From the NCBI RefSeq assembly GCF_000378345.1, contig NZ_KB899549.1:1-64000 (forward strand): DNA of 64,000 nt. Reading direction: 5' to 3'. Numbering within the stretch: the first letter of the stretch is position 1; every line of letters starts with the position of its first letter. Shown here piece after piece: positions 7,918-16,442 of the stretch. The stretch is from Hirschia maritima DSM 19733. Lineage in GTDB: Bacteria > Pseudomonadota > Alphaproteobacteria > Caulobacterales > Hyphomonadaceae. The position numbers and the translations under genes were made by a program. Below the pieces are notes generated by a model. It made no database searches, was not told the DNA's origin, and saw only the letters and a list, made by a program, of their open reading frames with translations.

Positions 7918-9359
7918 TACCTAAATGGCGGCTCATCAAAAGCGCGTAGCTTGCGAGAATGCAATTTCGCATGCCCTTGGGCCAAACGCTCTAAAGTATC
8001 AATTCCAATTCGGATGTGCTCGCCTATCGCGCGTTCATAAAAACTGTTAGCAGCGCCTGGTAATTTTAGCTCTCCGTGTAACGGCTTGTCTGACACACAC
8101 AACAAAGTTCCATACGGCACACGCATGCGATACCCGTTGGCAGCAATAGTTGCACTCTCCATATCAACAGCGATAGCCCGGGATTGGTTTATACGTTTAG
8201 CACTCTCCGTATAGCGCAGCTCCCAATTTCGATCATCCGTGGTAAAAACAGTCCCCGTGCGCAAGCGTGATTTCAATTCTTCAGAATTTCCACCCGTTAC
8301 TAATGCCGCAGATTCCCACAATGCTTGTTGTATTTCAGCAATTGGAGGCACAGGAATATCAGCTGGAAGAACCCCATCCAGCACATGATCATCTCTCAAA
8401 TAGGCGTGGCCCAACACATAGTCGCCAATACGTTGGGACTGACGTAGCCCGGCACAATGTCCTACCATTATCCAACATTCTGGTCTCAGCACAGCTAAGT
8501 GGTCAGTAATAGTTTTTGCATTGGAAGGTCCAACGCCGATGTTTACCAACGTTATTCCAGATGCCTTGTCAGGCCCTAGCACATGATAGGCAGGCATTTG
8601 GTGACGACGCCACGCACCTTCTGAAACCGCCTTAACCGCATCTTTTGTTTTACCATCAACTTTCACTCCCCCCGGCGCAATAAGCTCAGAATAAGAACTA
8701 TCCTTGTCCTTAATTTGCTCCGCAGCCCATTCGACAAATGCATCTACATAACGGTGATAATTGGTAAACAAGATGTACCGCTGAAAACTTTCAACGGGAG
8801 TTCCTGTGTAGTGAGCAAGACGTTTCAAGGAATAATCTACGCGTGGCCCATCAAACAGAGCTAGCGGTTTTTCATGCTCATCCACCCAAGGTGTTCCATC
8901 GGGCACCTCATCACCAATTTCAACCAGTTTCGGCGTTGGGAAATAGCTGGAAAAGTCAGCTGGTGAGATAATCTCTGCATCAACACCTTCAGCTCCGTCC
9001 AACACATATGGATAAGGAATATCAGAATCAGATGGCCCAACTTCGAATGTCACATCATGATCTTTGGCGATCATGGACAATTGAGAAATCAGATATGCTC
9101 GGAAGAATTGCGGCTGAGTTATCGTCGTAACATAAACACCTGGCTCAGATAGCTTGCCAAAAGCCCTAGACATAATAGGTGGCGGCCCGTCAGGCTGATA
9201 AATCACCCGAATTTGAGGATAGGAGAAACGGCGATCCTCTCGCCATTTTGGGTCCGGCTTTTGACCTTCCTTTATAAAATCATTCAGCGCAGATTTAAGC
9301 GATGCTACAGAGGCGTCATAAATCTCGGTTACGCGATCAACGACTTCTTCAGGTGTCAT
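7917..9359 (-). CDS. amn: AMP nucleosidase
   Basis: The protein has 480 residues from an ATG at 9359 with GGAG seven bases upstream; an upstream TTG extension to 9389 is less likely. The enzyme hydrolyses AMP to adenine and ribose 5-phosphate. The N-terminal AMP-nucleosidase domain is followed by a phosphorylase-fold catalytic domain with NIGVGPSNAKTITDHLAVLRP, the VGHCAGLR loop, the AVDMESATIAANGYR substrate-binding segment and a C-terminal HSRKLRAFDEPPFR close to the enterobacterial enzyme. Length agrees with the E. coli protein (484 residues). It has a cytoplasmic role in purine pool control. Confidence 0.95.
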   Translation of the reverse strand: MTPEEVVDRVTEIYDASVASLKSALNDFIKEGQKPDPKWREDRRFSYPQIRVIYQPDGPPPIMSRAFGKLSEPGVYVTTITQPQFFRAYLISQLSMIAKDHDVTFEVGPSDSDIPYPYVLDGAEGVDAEIISPADFSSYFPTPKLVEIGDEVPDGTPWVDEHEKPLALFDGPRVDYSLKRLAHYTGTPVESFQRYILFTNYHRYVDAFVEWAAEQIKDKDSSYSELIAPGGVKVDGKTKDAVKAVSEGAWRRHQMPAYHVLGPDKASGITLVNIGVGPSNAKTITDHLAVLRPECWIMVGHCAGLRQSQRIGDYVLGHAYLRDDHVLDGVLPADIPVPPIAEIQQALWESAALVTGGNSEELKSRLRTGTVFTTDDRNWELRYTESAKRINQSRAIAVDMESATIAANGYRMRVPYGTLLCVSDKPLHGELKLPGAANSFYERAIGEHIRIGIDTLERLAQGHAKLHSRKLRAFDEPPFR

Positions 9360-9459
9360 ACAAAGCTCCAGACATTGGTTTTCAATCAACTAGCATTAGT
9401 CTGAATTTGTGATCTGGAAAAGCTAAAATCAACGCACGGTCATAAGAAATACCGCAACG

Positions 9460-10755
9460 TTAGGTCCATGCTCTAAACCAAACCCATTTCAACCACTCAT
9501 CGCCCTCAAAAGGCATTGCTGTTAAAACCGGATAAAAGAAAACAAAGCTGGCGATCGCCAAAGCCATCCAGACGACCATCACAATATTCTGAAAGCTTGG
9601 CTTAACACAGCGCGAAACGAAAGCAGCGATACCCATCCCTAAAAAGAATGCGGCCTGCTCATAGTAATAAGAGAACATGAGATCACGTGGGATAACAGCA
9701 TACACAAGCCAACATCCCATAAATGCTGATGAAATTGCTAGTAACGCTCCATCATGACGCATCGTTCCATACCCAAAACAGAATAAAATCGCAGGCAATC
9801 CTGCCCAATACACAAGAGGGTTTCCAATTAAGAAAATTGCTTCGGAATAAGACGGGTCTGGCTTTTCAAAATAATACCAAATCGGTTCAAACATCAAAGG
9901 CCATTCCCACCACTGACTTTGATAAGGGTGCTCCTTAAGAACACTTGTAACATCTGCAAGCATTCGTTGATGCAATTCCAGCAGTGAAAAATTCCCTTCC
10001 ATCCAGATGAAAGGCAAAAAGGTCAAGCAATATGTTGCAATTGCAGGCACACCCTGCCGAAGACCCGTGCCAAGAAATGAAAAATTATACCATCCTGCGA
10101 ACCCTGTTCCAAACAATCGAGGGAGGAAATAGCCTTTGGGACTTGTCTCAGAGCATCGCCAAATGAATAACCCACCCCAGATCAACACCATATTGATGCC
10201 TGCAGACCACTTGGACGAAGCAGCCAAACCAAGAAAAATTCCGGAAATGACCAACCCAATACTTGCAGCACTGCGAGATCGCGCTCGCTTTCCTGACCAA
10301 ATTAAGGCCAGAGCCGACAAAACGAAAAACCCAAGACTATATATGTCTAGCATCGCAGTGCGCGACTGAACCAACAATGTCTGATTAAGTAGTGTTAAAA
10401 TGGCTGCAAAAAACGATATGGAAATGCTAAATCTAAACAGCCGCATTGCCGCATAAACGCTGCAAATACTGAGCACTCCCAAGATTGCCCCCGGCAACCT
10501 CCAACCCCATGATGCACCGTCAGCCAATGAAGAACCCAGTCCAATTAGCCATTTTCCGAATGGAGGGTGAGAATTGTTCGTCCAAGCTTCCAATTGGAAA
10601 AGCTGTTGTCCCGCAGGCACATAGTGAGTTTCATCAAACACTAAAGAGGCAGGAATATCCAAGCGCCAACAAATTGCCAAACTTGCTAAACAAGCAATTA
10701 CAACACTCCAAACCCAGTCTAAAGTGCTTATTGAACTCGATTTCGAGCTGAACAT
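9460..10755 (-). CDS. PMT-type (GT39-like) membrane glycosyltransferase
   Basis: The protein has 431 residues with roughly nine or ten hydrophobic segments. The first periplasmic loop carries the catalytic acidic pair in FDETHYVPAG followed by NSHPPFGKWLIGLG, the hallmark of dolichyl-phosphate-mannose protein mannosyltransferases and bacterial relatives. SKWSA after the fourth segment is also conserved. These enzymes transfer sugars from polyprenyl phosphate carriers to proteins or lipids in the periplasm. Acceptor and sugar cannot be told from sequence. It lies downstream of nrdB on the same strand but is separated by a terminator. Confidence 0.8.
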   Translation of the reverse strand: MFSSKSSSISTLDWVWSVVIACLASLAICWRLDIPASLVFDETHYVPAGQQLFQLEAWTNNSHPPFGKWLIGLGSSLADGASWGWRLPGAILGVLSICSVYAAMRLFRFSISISFFAAILTLLNQTLLVQSRTAMLDIYSLGFFVLSALALIWSGKRARSRSAASIGLVISGIFLGLAASSKWSAGINMVLIWGGLFIWRCSETSPKGYFLPRLFGTGFAGWYNFSFLGTGLRQGVPAIATYCLTFLPFIWMEGNFSLLELHQRMLADVTSVLKEHPYQSQWWEWPLMFEPIWYYFEKPDPSYSEAIFLIGNPLVYWAGLPAILFCFGYGTMRHDGALLAISSAFMGCWLVYAVIPRDLMFSYYYEQAAFFLGMGIAAFVSRCVKPSFQNIVMVVWMALAIASFVFFYPVLTAMPFEGDEWLKWVWFRAWT

Positions 10756-10831
10756 TGAATTTGGCCCCTGAAGATATCTCTCTTCTACGCTTTAACTACC
10801 GACAGCTTCCGGTTCAATAACGCCGAACACA

Positions 10832-10865
10832 GAAAAGCGACAAAAAGCATCCGCCCTTTGTCGCT
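10832..10865 (-). terminator. Probable terminator of nrdB
   Basis: A perfect 9-bp inverted repeat (AGCGACAAA at 10836-10844, TTTGTCGCT at 10857-10865) with a 12-base loop lies 22 bases past the nrdB stop. On the minus strand it is followed by TTTTCT. Confidence 0.65.
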
Positions 10866-10886
10866 CCTCTATGCATAGCAATTTAA

Positions 10887-11924
10887 TTATAGTTCCGCGA
10901 CTTCTTTTTGAGACGCTACTTTTTGATCGAATTTCGACCAAACACCAGCATCTCCATGCCAATCACCCGCTGTTGCGCCTTTAGAGTATTCAGTCGCGCG
11001 AGCTTCAAAGAAATTAGCATGTTCCACACCGTTTAGAATCTCTGTCAACCACGGGATCGGATGCTCATCAATGCCATAAATCGGGTCTAGTTTTAGCTGT
11101 TTCATACGCCAGTCAGCGATGTAGCGAATGTAGTTTTTTATATCTTCAGGCGTCATACCTTCTACTTCACCAGCCTCAAACGCGAGCTCAATGAATTTGT
11201 CCTCAAGCTTAACCACGGTCTGACAGCAATCAGCAATATTATCTTTTACATCTTTAGTCAGCGCGCCCGTTTCTTCCGCAAATGTGTGGAACATTTTCAT
11301 CATGCCCTCACAATGGAGACTCTCATCCCGAACAGACCAAGACACAATCTGCCCCATCCCTTTCATTTTATTGAAACGTGGGAAATTCATCAGCATGGCG
11401 AATGACGCAAACAATTGCAGCCCTTCAGTGAAGCCACCAAACACAGCCATTGATGTTAGAATATCTTTTTCGTTGTCGACTTTAAATTGACCCAGATAGT
11501 CATGCTTAGCTGCCATTTCATCATATTCCATGAAAGCAGAAAACTCAGAGTCAGGCATACCGATCGTTTCTAGCAGCAATGCATACGCGGCTATATGAAC
11601 AGTCTCCATATTTGAAAACGCGGCCAACATCATGCGAACTTCAACCGGCTTAAACAGCGGCATGTAGTTTTCCATGTAGTTGGCACCAACTTCCACATCC
11701 GATTGCGTGAAGAAACGGAAAATTTGAGTCAGCAAATTGCGTTCTTTATCGTTGAGCTTACCAGCCCAATCTTTACAGTCCTCACCAAGCGGCACCTCTT
11801 CTGGCACCCAGTGTACTTGCTGTTGGATCTTCCAGAAATCATAAGCCCAAGGATAACGAAACGGTTTATACGATATCGAAGGAGTCATTAAACCTGGTTT
11901 TTCGGGAAGAATGATATTTGACAT
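10887..11924 (-). CDS. nrdB: Class Ia ribonucleotide reductase, beta subunit
   Basis: The protein has 345 residues from the ATG at 11924, with GCAGGTT seven bases upstream; the open frame continues to 12083 without support. NrdB holds the diiron-tyrosyl radical used by NrdA to reduce ribonucleotides. Metal ligands are visible: Asp in TQSDVEV, Glu and His in METVHIAAY, Glu in TEGLQLF, Glu and His in RDESLHCEG. The radical Tyr sits four residues after the first His, as expected. No N-terminal ATP-cone is present. An NrdR-like box and two GANTC sites lie 30-70 bases upstream. Confidence 0.95.
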   Translation of the reverse strand: MSNIILPEKPGLMTPSISYKPFRYPWAYDFWKIQQQVHWVPEEVPLGEDCKDWAGKLNDKERNLLTQIFRFFTQSDVEVGANYMENYMPLFKPVEVRMMLAAFSNMETVHIAAYALLLETIGMPDSEFSAFMEYDEMAAKHDYLGQFKVDNEKDILTSMAVFGGFTEGLQLFASFAMLMNFPRFNKMKGMGQIVSWSVRDESLHCEGMMKMFHTFAEETGALTKDVKDNIADCCQTVVKLEDKFIELAFEAGEVEGMTPEDIKNYIRYIADWRMKQLKLDPIYGIDEHPIPWLTEILNGVEHANFFEARATEYSKGATAGDWHGDAGVWSKFDQKVASQKEVAEL

Positions 11925-12262
11925 GATATTAACCTGCTTTGACATATCGTATAAGAATCGCGGCGACTCGCGAAACCACAATATGTAGTGGTTCTCTATT
12001 AAAATAAAGCGACATTTGGTACTAATTGCAGGATTTAGACAGGCTACTTTAACAGAGAATATGCCTGTATTGATGCCAGACAAAACATCCTATTGTAAAA
12101 ATTCAGCCTAGCTTCAAACACTTCACTGCACAATTTGCTTTCCAAGATATATGGACAAGCTCTTCTCAAGAGGAAAGCCTTAGCATTCAATTTTCTGTGG
12201 AATGTAATGTGAGTAAGTTATTCTCTTGCTGCTTTTCAATAAAGCAACAATAATTTCAACTC
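11925..12262. other. nrdB upstream intergenic region
   Basis: The region holds the nrdB leader and, on its right, the 3' flank of the lipoprotein gene. Apart from the NrdR-like box and GANTC pair listed separately I see no gene; the leftward extension of the nrdB frame to 12083 has no start signal. No clear terminator for the lipoprotein gene was found. Confidence 0.45.
11955..11991. promoter_or_regulatory. nrdB control region: NrdR-like box plus two GANTC methylation sites
   Basis: CCACAATATGTAGTGG at 11976-11991 matches the core of the NrdR box (CwATATwTwG with flanking dyad). Just beside it are GAATC (11955-11959) and GACTC (11965-11969), ten bases apart. GANTC is the CcrM methylation target used for cell-cycle transcription control in Caulobacterales. 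I could not find a good second NrdR box one helical repeat multiple away. Confidence 0.6.
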
Positions 12263-12979
12263 TTACATGCGCATCGTGAAGGACAATGCTGCTATGTTTG
12301 CTGTTGTTGTAATCTCTTCAAAACGAGTTTCTCGGCGCATTACACCTATAGATAATTCACCACCTGCTTTGTGGAACGCAACACCCGCATGCCAGTCACC
12401 CACTGTAACTTGATCACGCAAAGCAACGCCGTTTATCTTAGCGCCTTTATCACCGACATCCCAACAAAGCGCTTCGTTGTCAGTTCCGACAAACATATAC
12501 CAGCTATCAACACGAACATGCCTACCGCGCTGATCTACTCTATCAGCAATCTGACCAACACGAACTTCTGCACCTGTCTTGCGAGCTTCATGACCATCAG
12601 TCTTTTCAATACGCGCATGTGGGCTAACAGAAAGATCCAAATCAAATCCAGCTTTGTCCAAAGGAGCGCTGAATTCCCACTCCCCAACATAAACTTCTTG
12701 GCTTGCACGTCTCAGCGCGCGCGGAGAAAAGTCGCGGCTTGCATGATATTTAAGAACATCATTGTTTACCGCCCAATTGGTAGAACTTAAACGTTTGCGT
12801 GAATTAGATCTAAAACTATTTCGTAATTGCTTTTCAACAATGCGAACGGGCTTTTCGGTTGTCGAAAACTCAACCGGCCCCTGCTCCATATACGCAGGCA
12901 ATACATCCGCAGCAGTATCTGATGAGATACACCCTACACATGAAAATGCGGCAAAAATACTCGCCACCATTGCTAACAT
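12263..12979 (-). CDS. Hypothetical lipoprotein between nrdA and nrdB
   Basis: The protein has 238 residues. The N-terminus MLAMVASIFAAFSCVGC ends in a lipobox-like FSCVGC, so it is probably acylated; AGGGAA lies eight bases upstream of the ATG. The mature part is rich in short alternating strands (VGEWEFSAPLDKAGFDLDLSVSP, RVGQIADRV, VGDWHAGVAFHKAG), suggesting a beta-rich envelope protein. I do not recognise a family. It lies between nrdA and nrdB on the same strand but with long gaps and terminator-like sequence on the nrdA side, so it is probably a separate unit. No link to nucleotide metabolism is apparent. Confidence 0.55.
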   Translation of the reverse strand: MLAMVASIFAAFSCVGCISSDTAADVLPAYMEQGPVEFSTTEKPVRIVEKQLRNSFRSNSRKRLSSTNWAVNNDVLKYHASRDFSPRALRRASQEVYVGEWEFSAPLDKAGFDLDLSVSPHARIEKTDGHEARKTGAEVRVGQIADRVDQRGRHVRVDSWYMFVGTDNEALCWDVGDKGAKINGVALRDQVTVGDWHAGVAFHKAGGELSIGVMRRETRFEEITTTANIAALSFTMRM

Positions 12980-13170
12980 CCTATTGTTCCCTGCGATATT
13001 TCTAACACTATGGTAAGAATATCACACCCAGTCTTACTGACATCATAACACTATTGCGTAAAATAACGCCAATCAATTTAACAAATTAATTACACTTTTT
13101 TTGAGAAATCTTAAAAAATTCAACCCACTAAAATTTGGCACACTTTTGCAATTTTAAGAATTCTCACGCA

Positions 13171-13202
13171 AAAAACGCGCCACCCTAAAAGAATGACGCG
13201 TT
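13171..13202 (-). terminator. Probable terminator of nrdA
   Basis: AACGCG (13174-13179) and CGCGTT (13197-13202) form a short stem with an 17-base loop; on the minus strand it runs straight into TTTTTTG. It lies 41 bases after the nrdA stop. Confidence 0.5.
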
Positions 13203-13243
13203 ATCTTAATTTGATTTAGTATGAATCAGATCAGTGAAAATGC

Positions 13244-15109
13244 CTACTGACAGGCTAAACATTCATCATAATCTGTATCTGGCGTTTCCATTCCCTCAAT
13301 CTTTGCCTTCTCTTCAGAACCAGCAAATGAAGCACGCTGTACAGACTTAGAGCGACAGTAATACAGAGATTTAAGCCCTCTCTCCCACGCGCTCCAGTGA
13401 AGCATGTGAAGATCCCACTTATTAATGTCAGATGGCAAGAACAGGTTCAACGATTGTGCCTGACATATATAAGGTGTGCGATCTGCAGCCAATTCAATCA
13501 ACCAACGCTGATCAATTTCAAACGCTGTTCGGAACGTTGCTTTCTCATGCTCATCCAAGAAATCCAACCCTTGCACTGAACCTTCAGCCTCAAGAATCAT
13601 AGCCCAAACACCCTCTGTATTTTTCCCCTTGGTATCAAGAAGCTTTTCGAGGTGTGGGTTCTTTACCGTGAATGAACCAGACAATGTCTTGTGCGTATAA
13701 ACATTCGCAGGAATTGGTTCGATACCCGCAGATGTCCCTCCACAAATGATAGAGATAGAAGCTGTCGGCGCGATCGCTAATTTGTGCGAGAAACGCGCCA
13801 TAACACCGCATTCCTCAGCATCAGGACATGGCCCACGCTCTTTCGCCAATTTCACAGACGCAGCATCTGCACCACGGCGAAGATGCTTAAAGATCATGTT
13901 GTTCCAGCTTTTCGCTGTGGCTGATTCCATGGGTACATTCATAGATTGTAAGAATGAATGCATCCCCATCAAACCAAGACCAACCGAACGCTCACGTGTT
14001 GCTGAGTATGCAGCACGAGCCATTTCTGTTGGAGCACGATCAATAAAGTCTTGAAGAACATTATCCAAGAAACGGAAAATGTCCTCTAAGAACATTTCAT
14101 CGTTTTTCCACTCAAGGAACTTCTCTGCGTTCACAGAAGACAAACAACAAACAGCTGTTCTGTCATTGCCCAAATGGTCCAATCCTGTGTGCAACATAAT
14201 TTCAGAACACAAGTTTGACTGCTTTACCTTCATGCCAAGCTGGCGCTGGTGCGCTGGCATCGCATTGTTAACAGTGTCCGAGTAAATCAAATACGGTTCA
14301 CCCGTTTGAATGCGAACCTCAAGAATTTTCTGCCACAATTTACGTGCGTTGATCTTTTTAACTTCTTCACCCGTTTTCGGGCTGATCAATCCAAATTCTT
14401 CATCATTCTTCACCGCTTCCATGAATTCATCTGAAATATTCAGACCATGGTGAAGATTGAGAGACTTTCGGTTGAAGTCACCTGACGGCTTACGAATCTC
14501 CAAAAATTCTTCAATTTCCGGGTGGTGAATATCTAGGTAACATGCAGCAGATCCACGACGCAGAGACCCTTGCGAAATAGCAAGTGTAAGCGAATCCATC
14601 ACGCGGATGAATGGAATAATCCCTGAAGTCTTACCTGCTCGGCCAATTGTCTCACCGATTGAACGTACATTCCCCCAATAAGTACCAATTCCACCACCAT
14701 TAGATGCCAACCAGACATTCTCGTTCCAAGTCTCAACAATACCATCGAGAGAATCGTTTACATCATTCAAGAAACAAGAAATCGGCAAACCACGATCTGC
14801 ACCACCATTAGACAAAACAGGCGTTGCTGGCATAAACCACAGACGCGACATGTAGTCATAGATGCGTTGAGCGTGTTCAGTGTCATCCGCATAGGCTTCG
14901 GCCACGCGCGCAAACATTTCCTGATAGCCTTCGCCAGGCAAAACATATCTGTCTGTGAGCGTCTTTTTACCAAATTCCGTTAGATTCGCATCGCGGCTCT
15001 CATCGATCTGAACTTGCTGTACAACACGCAATTCAGCGGTCTGTTGAGGCTTCCCATTGTCCGCTTTGTTGTCGTTTTCTTTTGAAATTGCAGCGTTTTC
15101 TACAGACAT
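13244..15109 (-). CDS. nrdA: Class I ribonucleotide reductase, alpha subunit (no ATP-cone)
   Basis: The protein has 621 residues. NrdA is the catalytic subunit that makes deoxyribonucleoside diphosphates. The active-site N-x-C-x-E motif is in QSNLCSEIML, the first redox cysteine in LPISCFLND, the radical-transfer tyrosines in LKSLYYCRSKS, and the C-terminal redox pair in ECLACQ. The E. coli enzyme has about 761 residues with an N-terminal ATP-cone that senses dATP; here the N-terminus is a short charged segment and no cone is visible. Two NrdR-like boxes lie upstream. It is transcribed toward nrdB but not contiguous with it. Confidence 0.95.
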   Translation of the reverse strand: MSVENAAISKENDNKADNGKPQQTAELRVVQQVQIDESRDANLTEFGKKTLTDRYVLPGEGYQEMFARVAEAYADDTEHAQRIYDYMSRLWFMPATPVLSNGGADRGLPISCFLNDVNDSLDGIVETWNENVWLASNGGGIGTYWGNVRSIGETIGRAGKTSGIIPFIRVMDSLTLAISQGSLRRGSAACYLDIHHPEIEEFLEIRKPSGDFNRKSLNLHHGLNISDEFMEAVKNDEEFGLISPKTGEEVKKINARKLWQKILEVRIQTGEPYLIYSDTVNNAMPAHQRQLGMKVKQSNLCSEIMLHTGLDHLGNDRTAVCCLSSVNAEKFLEWKNDEMFLEDIFRFLDNVLQDFIDRAPTEMARAAYSATRERSVGLGLMGMHSFLQSMNVPMESATAKSWNNMIFKHLRRGADAASVKLAKERGPCPDAEECGVMARFSHKLAIAPTASISIICGGTSAGIEPIPANVYTHKTLSGSFTVKNPHLEKLLDTKGKNTEGVWAMILEAEGSVQGLDFLDEHEKATFRTAFEIDQRWLIELAADRTPYICQAQSLNLFLPSDINKWDLHMLHWSAWERGLKSLYYCRSKSVQRASFAGSEEKAKIEGMETPDTDYDECLACQ

Positions 15110-15160
15110 TAAACCTAGGCTCCACGATGTGTATTAATCAATCAGCTTGGTTATGACAAA

Positions 15161-15207
15161 CCATCATATATGGTGTTTATCATATTCTCTGACCCCATAT
15201 ATAGTGG
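15161..15207. promoter_or_regulatory. Paired NrdR boxes upstream of nrdA
   Basis: CCATCATATATGGTGT (15161-15176) and ACCCCATATATAGTGG (15192-15207) both resemble the 16-bp NrdR box acaCwAtATaTwGtgt. They are 31 bases apart centre to centre, about three helical turns, the arrangement reported for functional NrdR box pairs. They lie 50-100 bases before the nrdA start. NrdR represses ribonucleotide reductase genes in response to dATP/ATP. Confidence 0.8.
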
Positions 15208-15428
15208 CTTATTGGTTAATGATACGTCAACACTTAGTTATTCAGAATACCGATATTTCCGTGAATAACTCACCTCAATATCCCCTTATCTATTAACCTT
15301 ATCCGCCAGATCACCAGTAAACACGTACGATATTCGACATTTCCCCTATCAGACGAATACTGTAATTTTTTTCTCTGGTTGGGCTACTCACCGATTCATT
15401 AATAAGAACTACACAACTAACTCACAGT

Positions 15429-15437
15429 TTATCCACA
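15429..15437 (+). promoter_or_regulatory. Perfect DnaA box
   Basis: TTATCCACA is the consensus high-affinity DnaA box. It lies about 320 bases upstream of nrdA. DnaA binding near nrd genes is known in E. coli, and DnaA is a transcription factor for nucleotide genes in Caulobacter, so a regulatory role is possible; a single box can also occur by chance. Confidence 0.45.
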
Positions 15438-15487
15438 AGCTCGCACCAGATATTGGGTACAAAACGACACCCATACGTCGAAATATA

Positions 15488-15518
15488 AAAAAAGGCAGAC
15501 ACCATATATAGTGTCTGC
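15488..15518 (-). terminator. Intrinsic terminator of the DUF533 gene, doubling as an NrdR-box match
   Basis: GGCAGACAC (15494-15502) and GTGTCTGCC (15511-15519 region) form a perfect 9-bp stem with an 8-base loop; read leftward it is followed by a run of seven T. It therefore ends the leftward DUF533 transcript. The centre, ACACCATATATAGTGT at 15499-15514, fits the NrdR box consensus at every fixed position. Confidence 0.75.
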
Positions 15519-15583
15519 CCAATCAACATTGATTCGACTCAGCCAACCAGTTTTCTATATTGAAAACCTCAATGGCTAAGAAT

Positions 15584-16267
15584 TTATATTCCCATTTCAG
15601 CACGAACTCGCGCTGCAACATTGGCGTCTAACTCAAGCTTAGCCGCCAAATCCTGTAAAAAACTTCCTTCTTCAGCCGACACCTCGCAAGCACCAGCACA
15701 AGCAGCGGCGTATAACTGCACAGCATGATTAGGCGTAACCGCCGCACTCGAAATACGATTTAAAATGTCTTCTCTGCTAACCGTTTCATCTAGAACGGTT
15801 TCGTTTAATCCACCTTCATTCAAAGCAGTCTTTATCGCGCTCGCTTCATCTTCATCCAACACGCCATCAGCGTGAGCGGCCGCAGCCATAGATTCAACGA
15901 CAGCAATTGAAAATGCTGGGTCTTCCGCGTCATTCCCCGCAAATCCATATTCAGTCCCCTCACCAGTAGCATCCGCTCCATCTCGTTTGCTCCACGCATT
16001 CCATGCGATCGCACCCAACGCAGCAACAGCTCCAGTTTTTGCAACATTCCCAACAAGTTTACGTCCACCTTTGGAAGCCATCAGAACTGTCAGCAATGCT
16101 CCGCCACCAATAGCTGCATTTCTTGCATTCTCGTCTGTCTCAATTTTGTTCTGAACTTTTTTCGCCATATCCTTGGCGCTTTCAACGGTTGCATCAACAT
16201 CCACTTCTTCAGCAATCTGTGTGGCTTTGTCTTGCAATTGTTTCAGCATTTTTTCGATATCAAACAT
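15584..16267 (-). CDS. DUF533 / TerB-like protein
   Basis: The protein has 227 residues. The N-terminal third is helical and charged, a glycine-rich hydrophobic patch (AAIGGGALLTVLMASKGG, then GAVAALGAIAWNAW) follows at about residues 50-90, and the C-terminal half is an acidic all-helical TerB-like domain with MAAAAHADGVLDEDE. This matches the DUF533 (YebE-like) family, whose members associate with the inner membrane; function is not established. SD AGGGTGA precedes the ATG. The upstream neighbour is a divergent glycosyltransferase. Confidence 0.8.
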   Translation of the reverse strand: MFDIEKMLKQLQDKATQIAEEVDVDATVESAKDMAKKVQNKIETDENARNAAIGGGALLTVLMASKGGRKLVGNVAKTGAVAALGAIAWNAWSKRDGADATGEGTEYGFAGNDAEDPAFSIAVVESMAAAAHADGVLDEDEASAIKTALNEGGLNETVLDETVSREDILNRISSAAVTPNHAVQLYAAACAGACEVSAEEGSFLQDLAAKLELDANVAARVRAEMGI

Positions 16268-16442
16268 TCAATGTCACCCTTAATAGATAATTTCGCCAGC
16301 AATATCAGATTCAGTTATGTCAGTACTATGGCTAGTGCTGCTAATTTATTTTGGACTTAGTAGACAGGAAAACATAGACAAAATCCCCAAGGGCAAAGTA
16401 TGCAGTAGCTCACTGCATTCGAAACGACCCAAAGGATATCTG

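Larger units (their letters stand above)
15110..15583. other. nrdA upstream intergenic region
   Basis: This 474-base gap separates nrdA from the upstream DUF533 gene. It contains, from left to right, two NrdR-like boxes, a GATTC site at 15393, a perfect DnaA box, a hairpin terminator that itself matches an NrdR box, tandem GATTC-GACTC at 15531-15540, and a dyad GTTTTC-6-GAAAAC flanked by AGCCA/TGGCT (15541-15577). I see no small coding gene. Confidence 0.6.

Noticed and set aside
12084-12262. Small coding gene in the nrdB upstream gap
   Set aside because: No frame with a start, SD and sensible composition was found; the nrdB frame merely continues to 12083.
13075-13095. CtrA-binding site TTAA-N7-TTAA
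   Set aside because: TTAACAAATTAA has a four-base interval, not seven.
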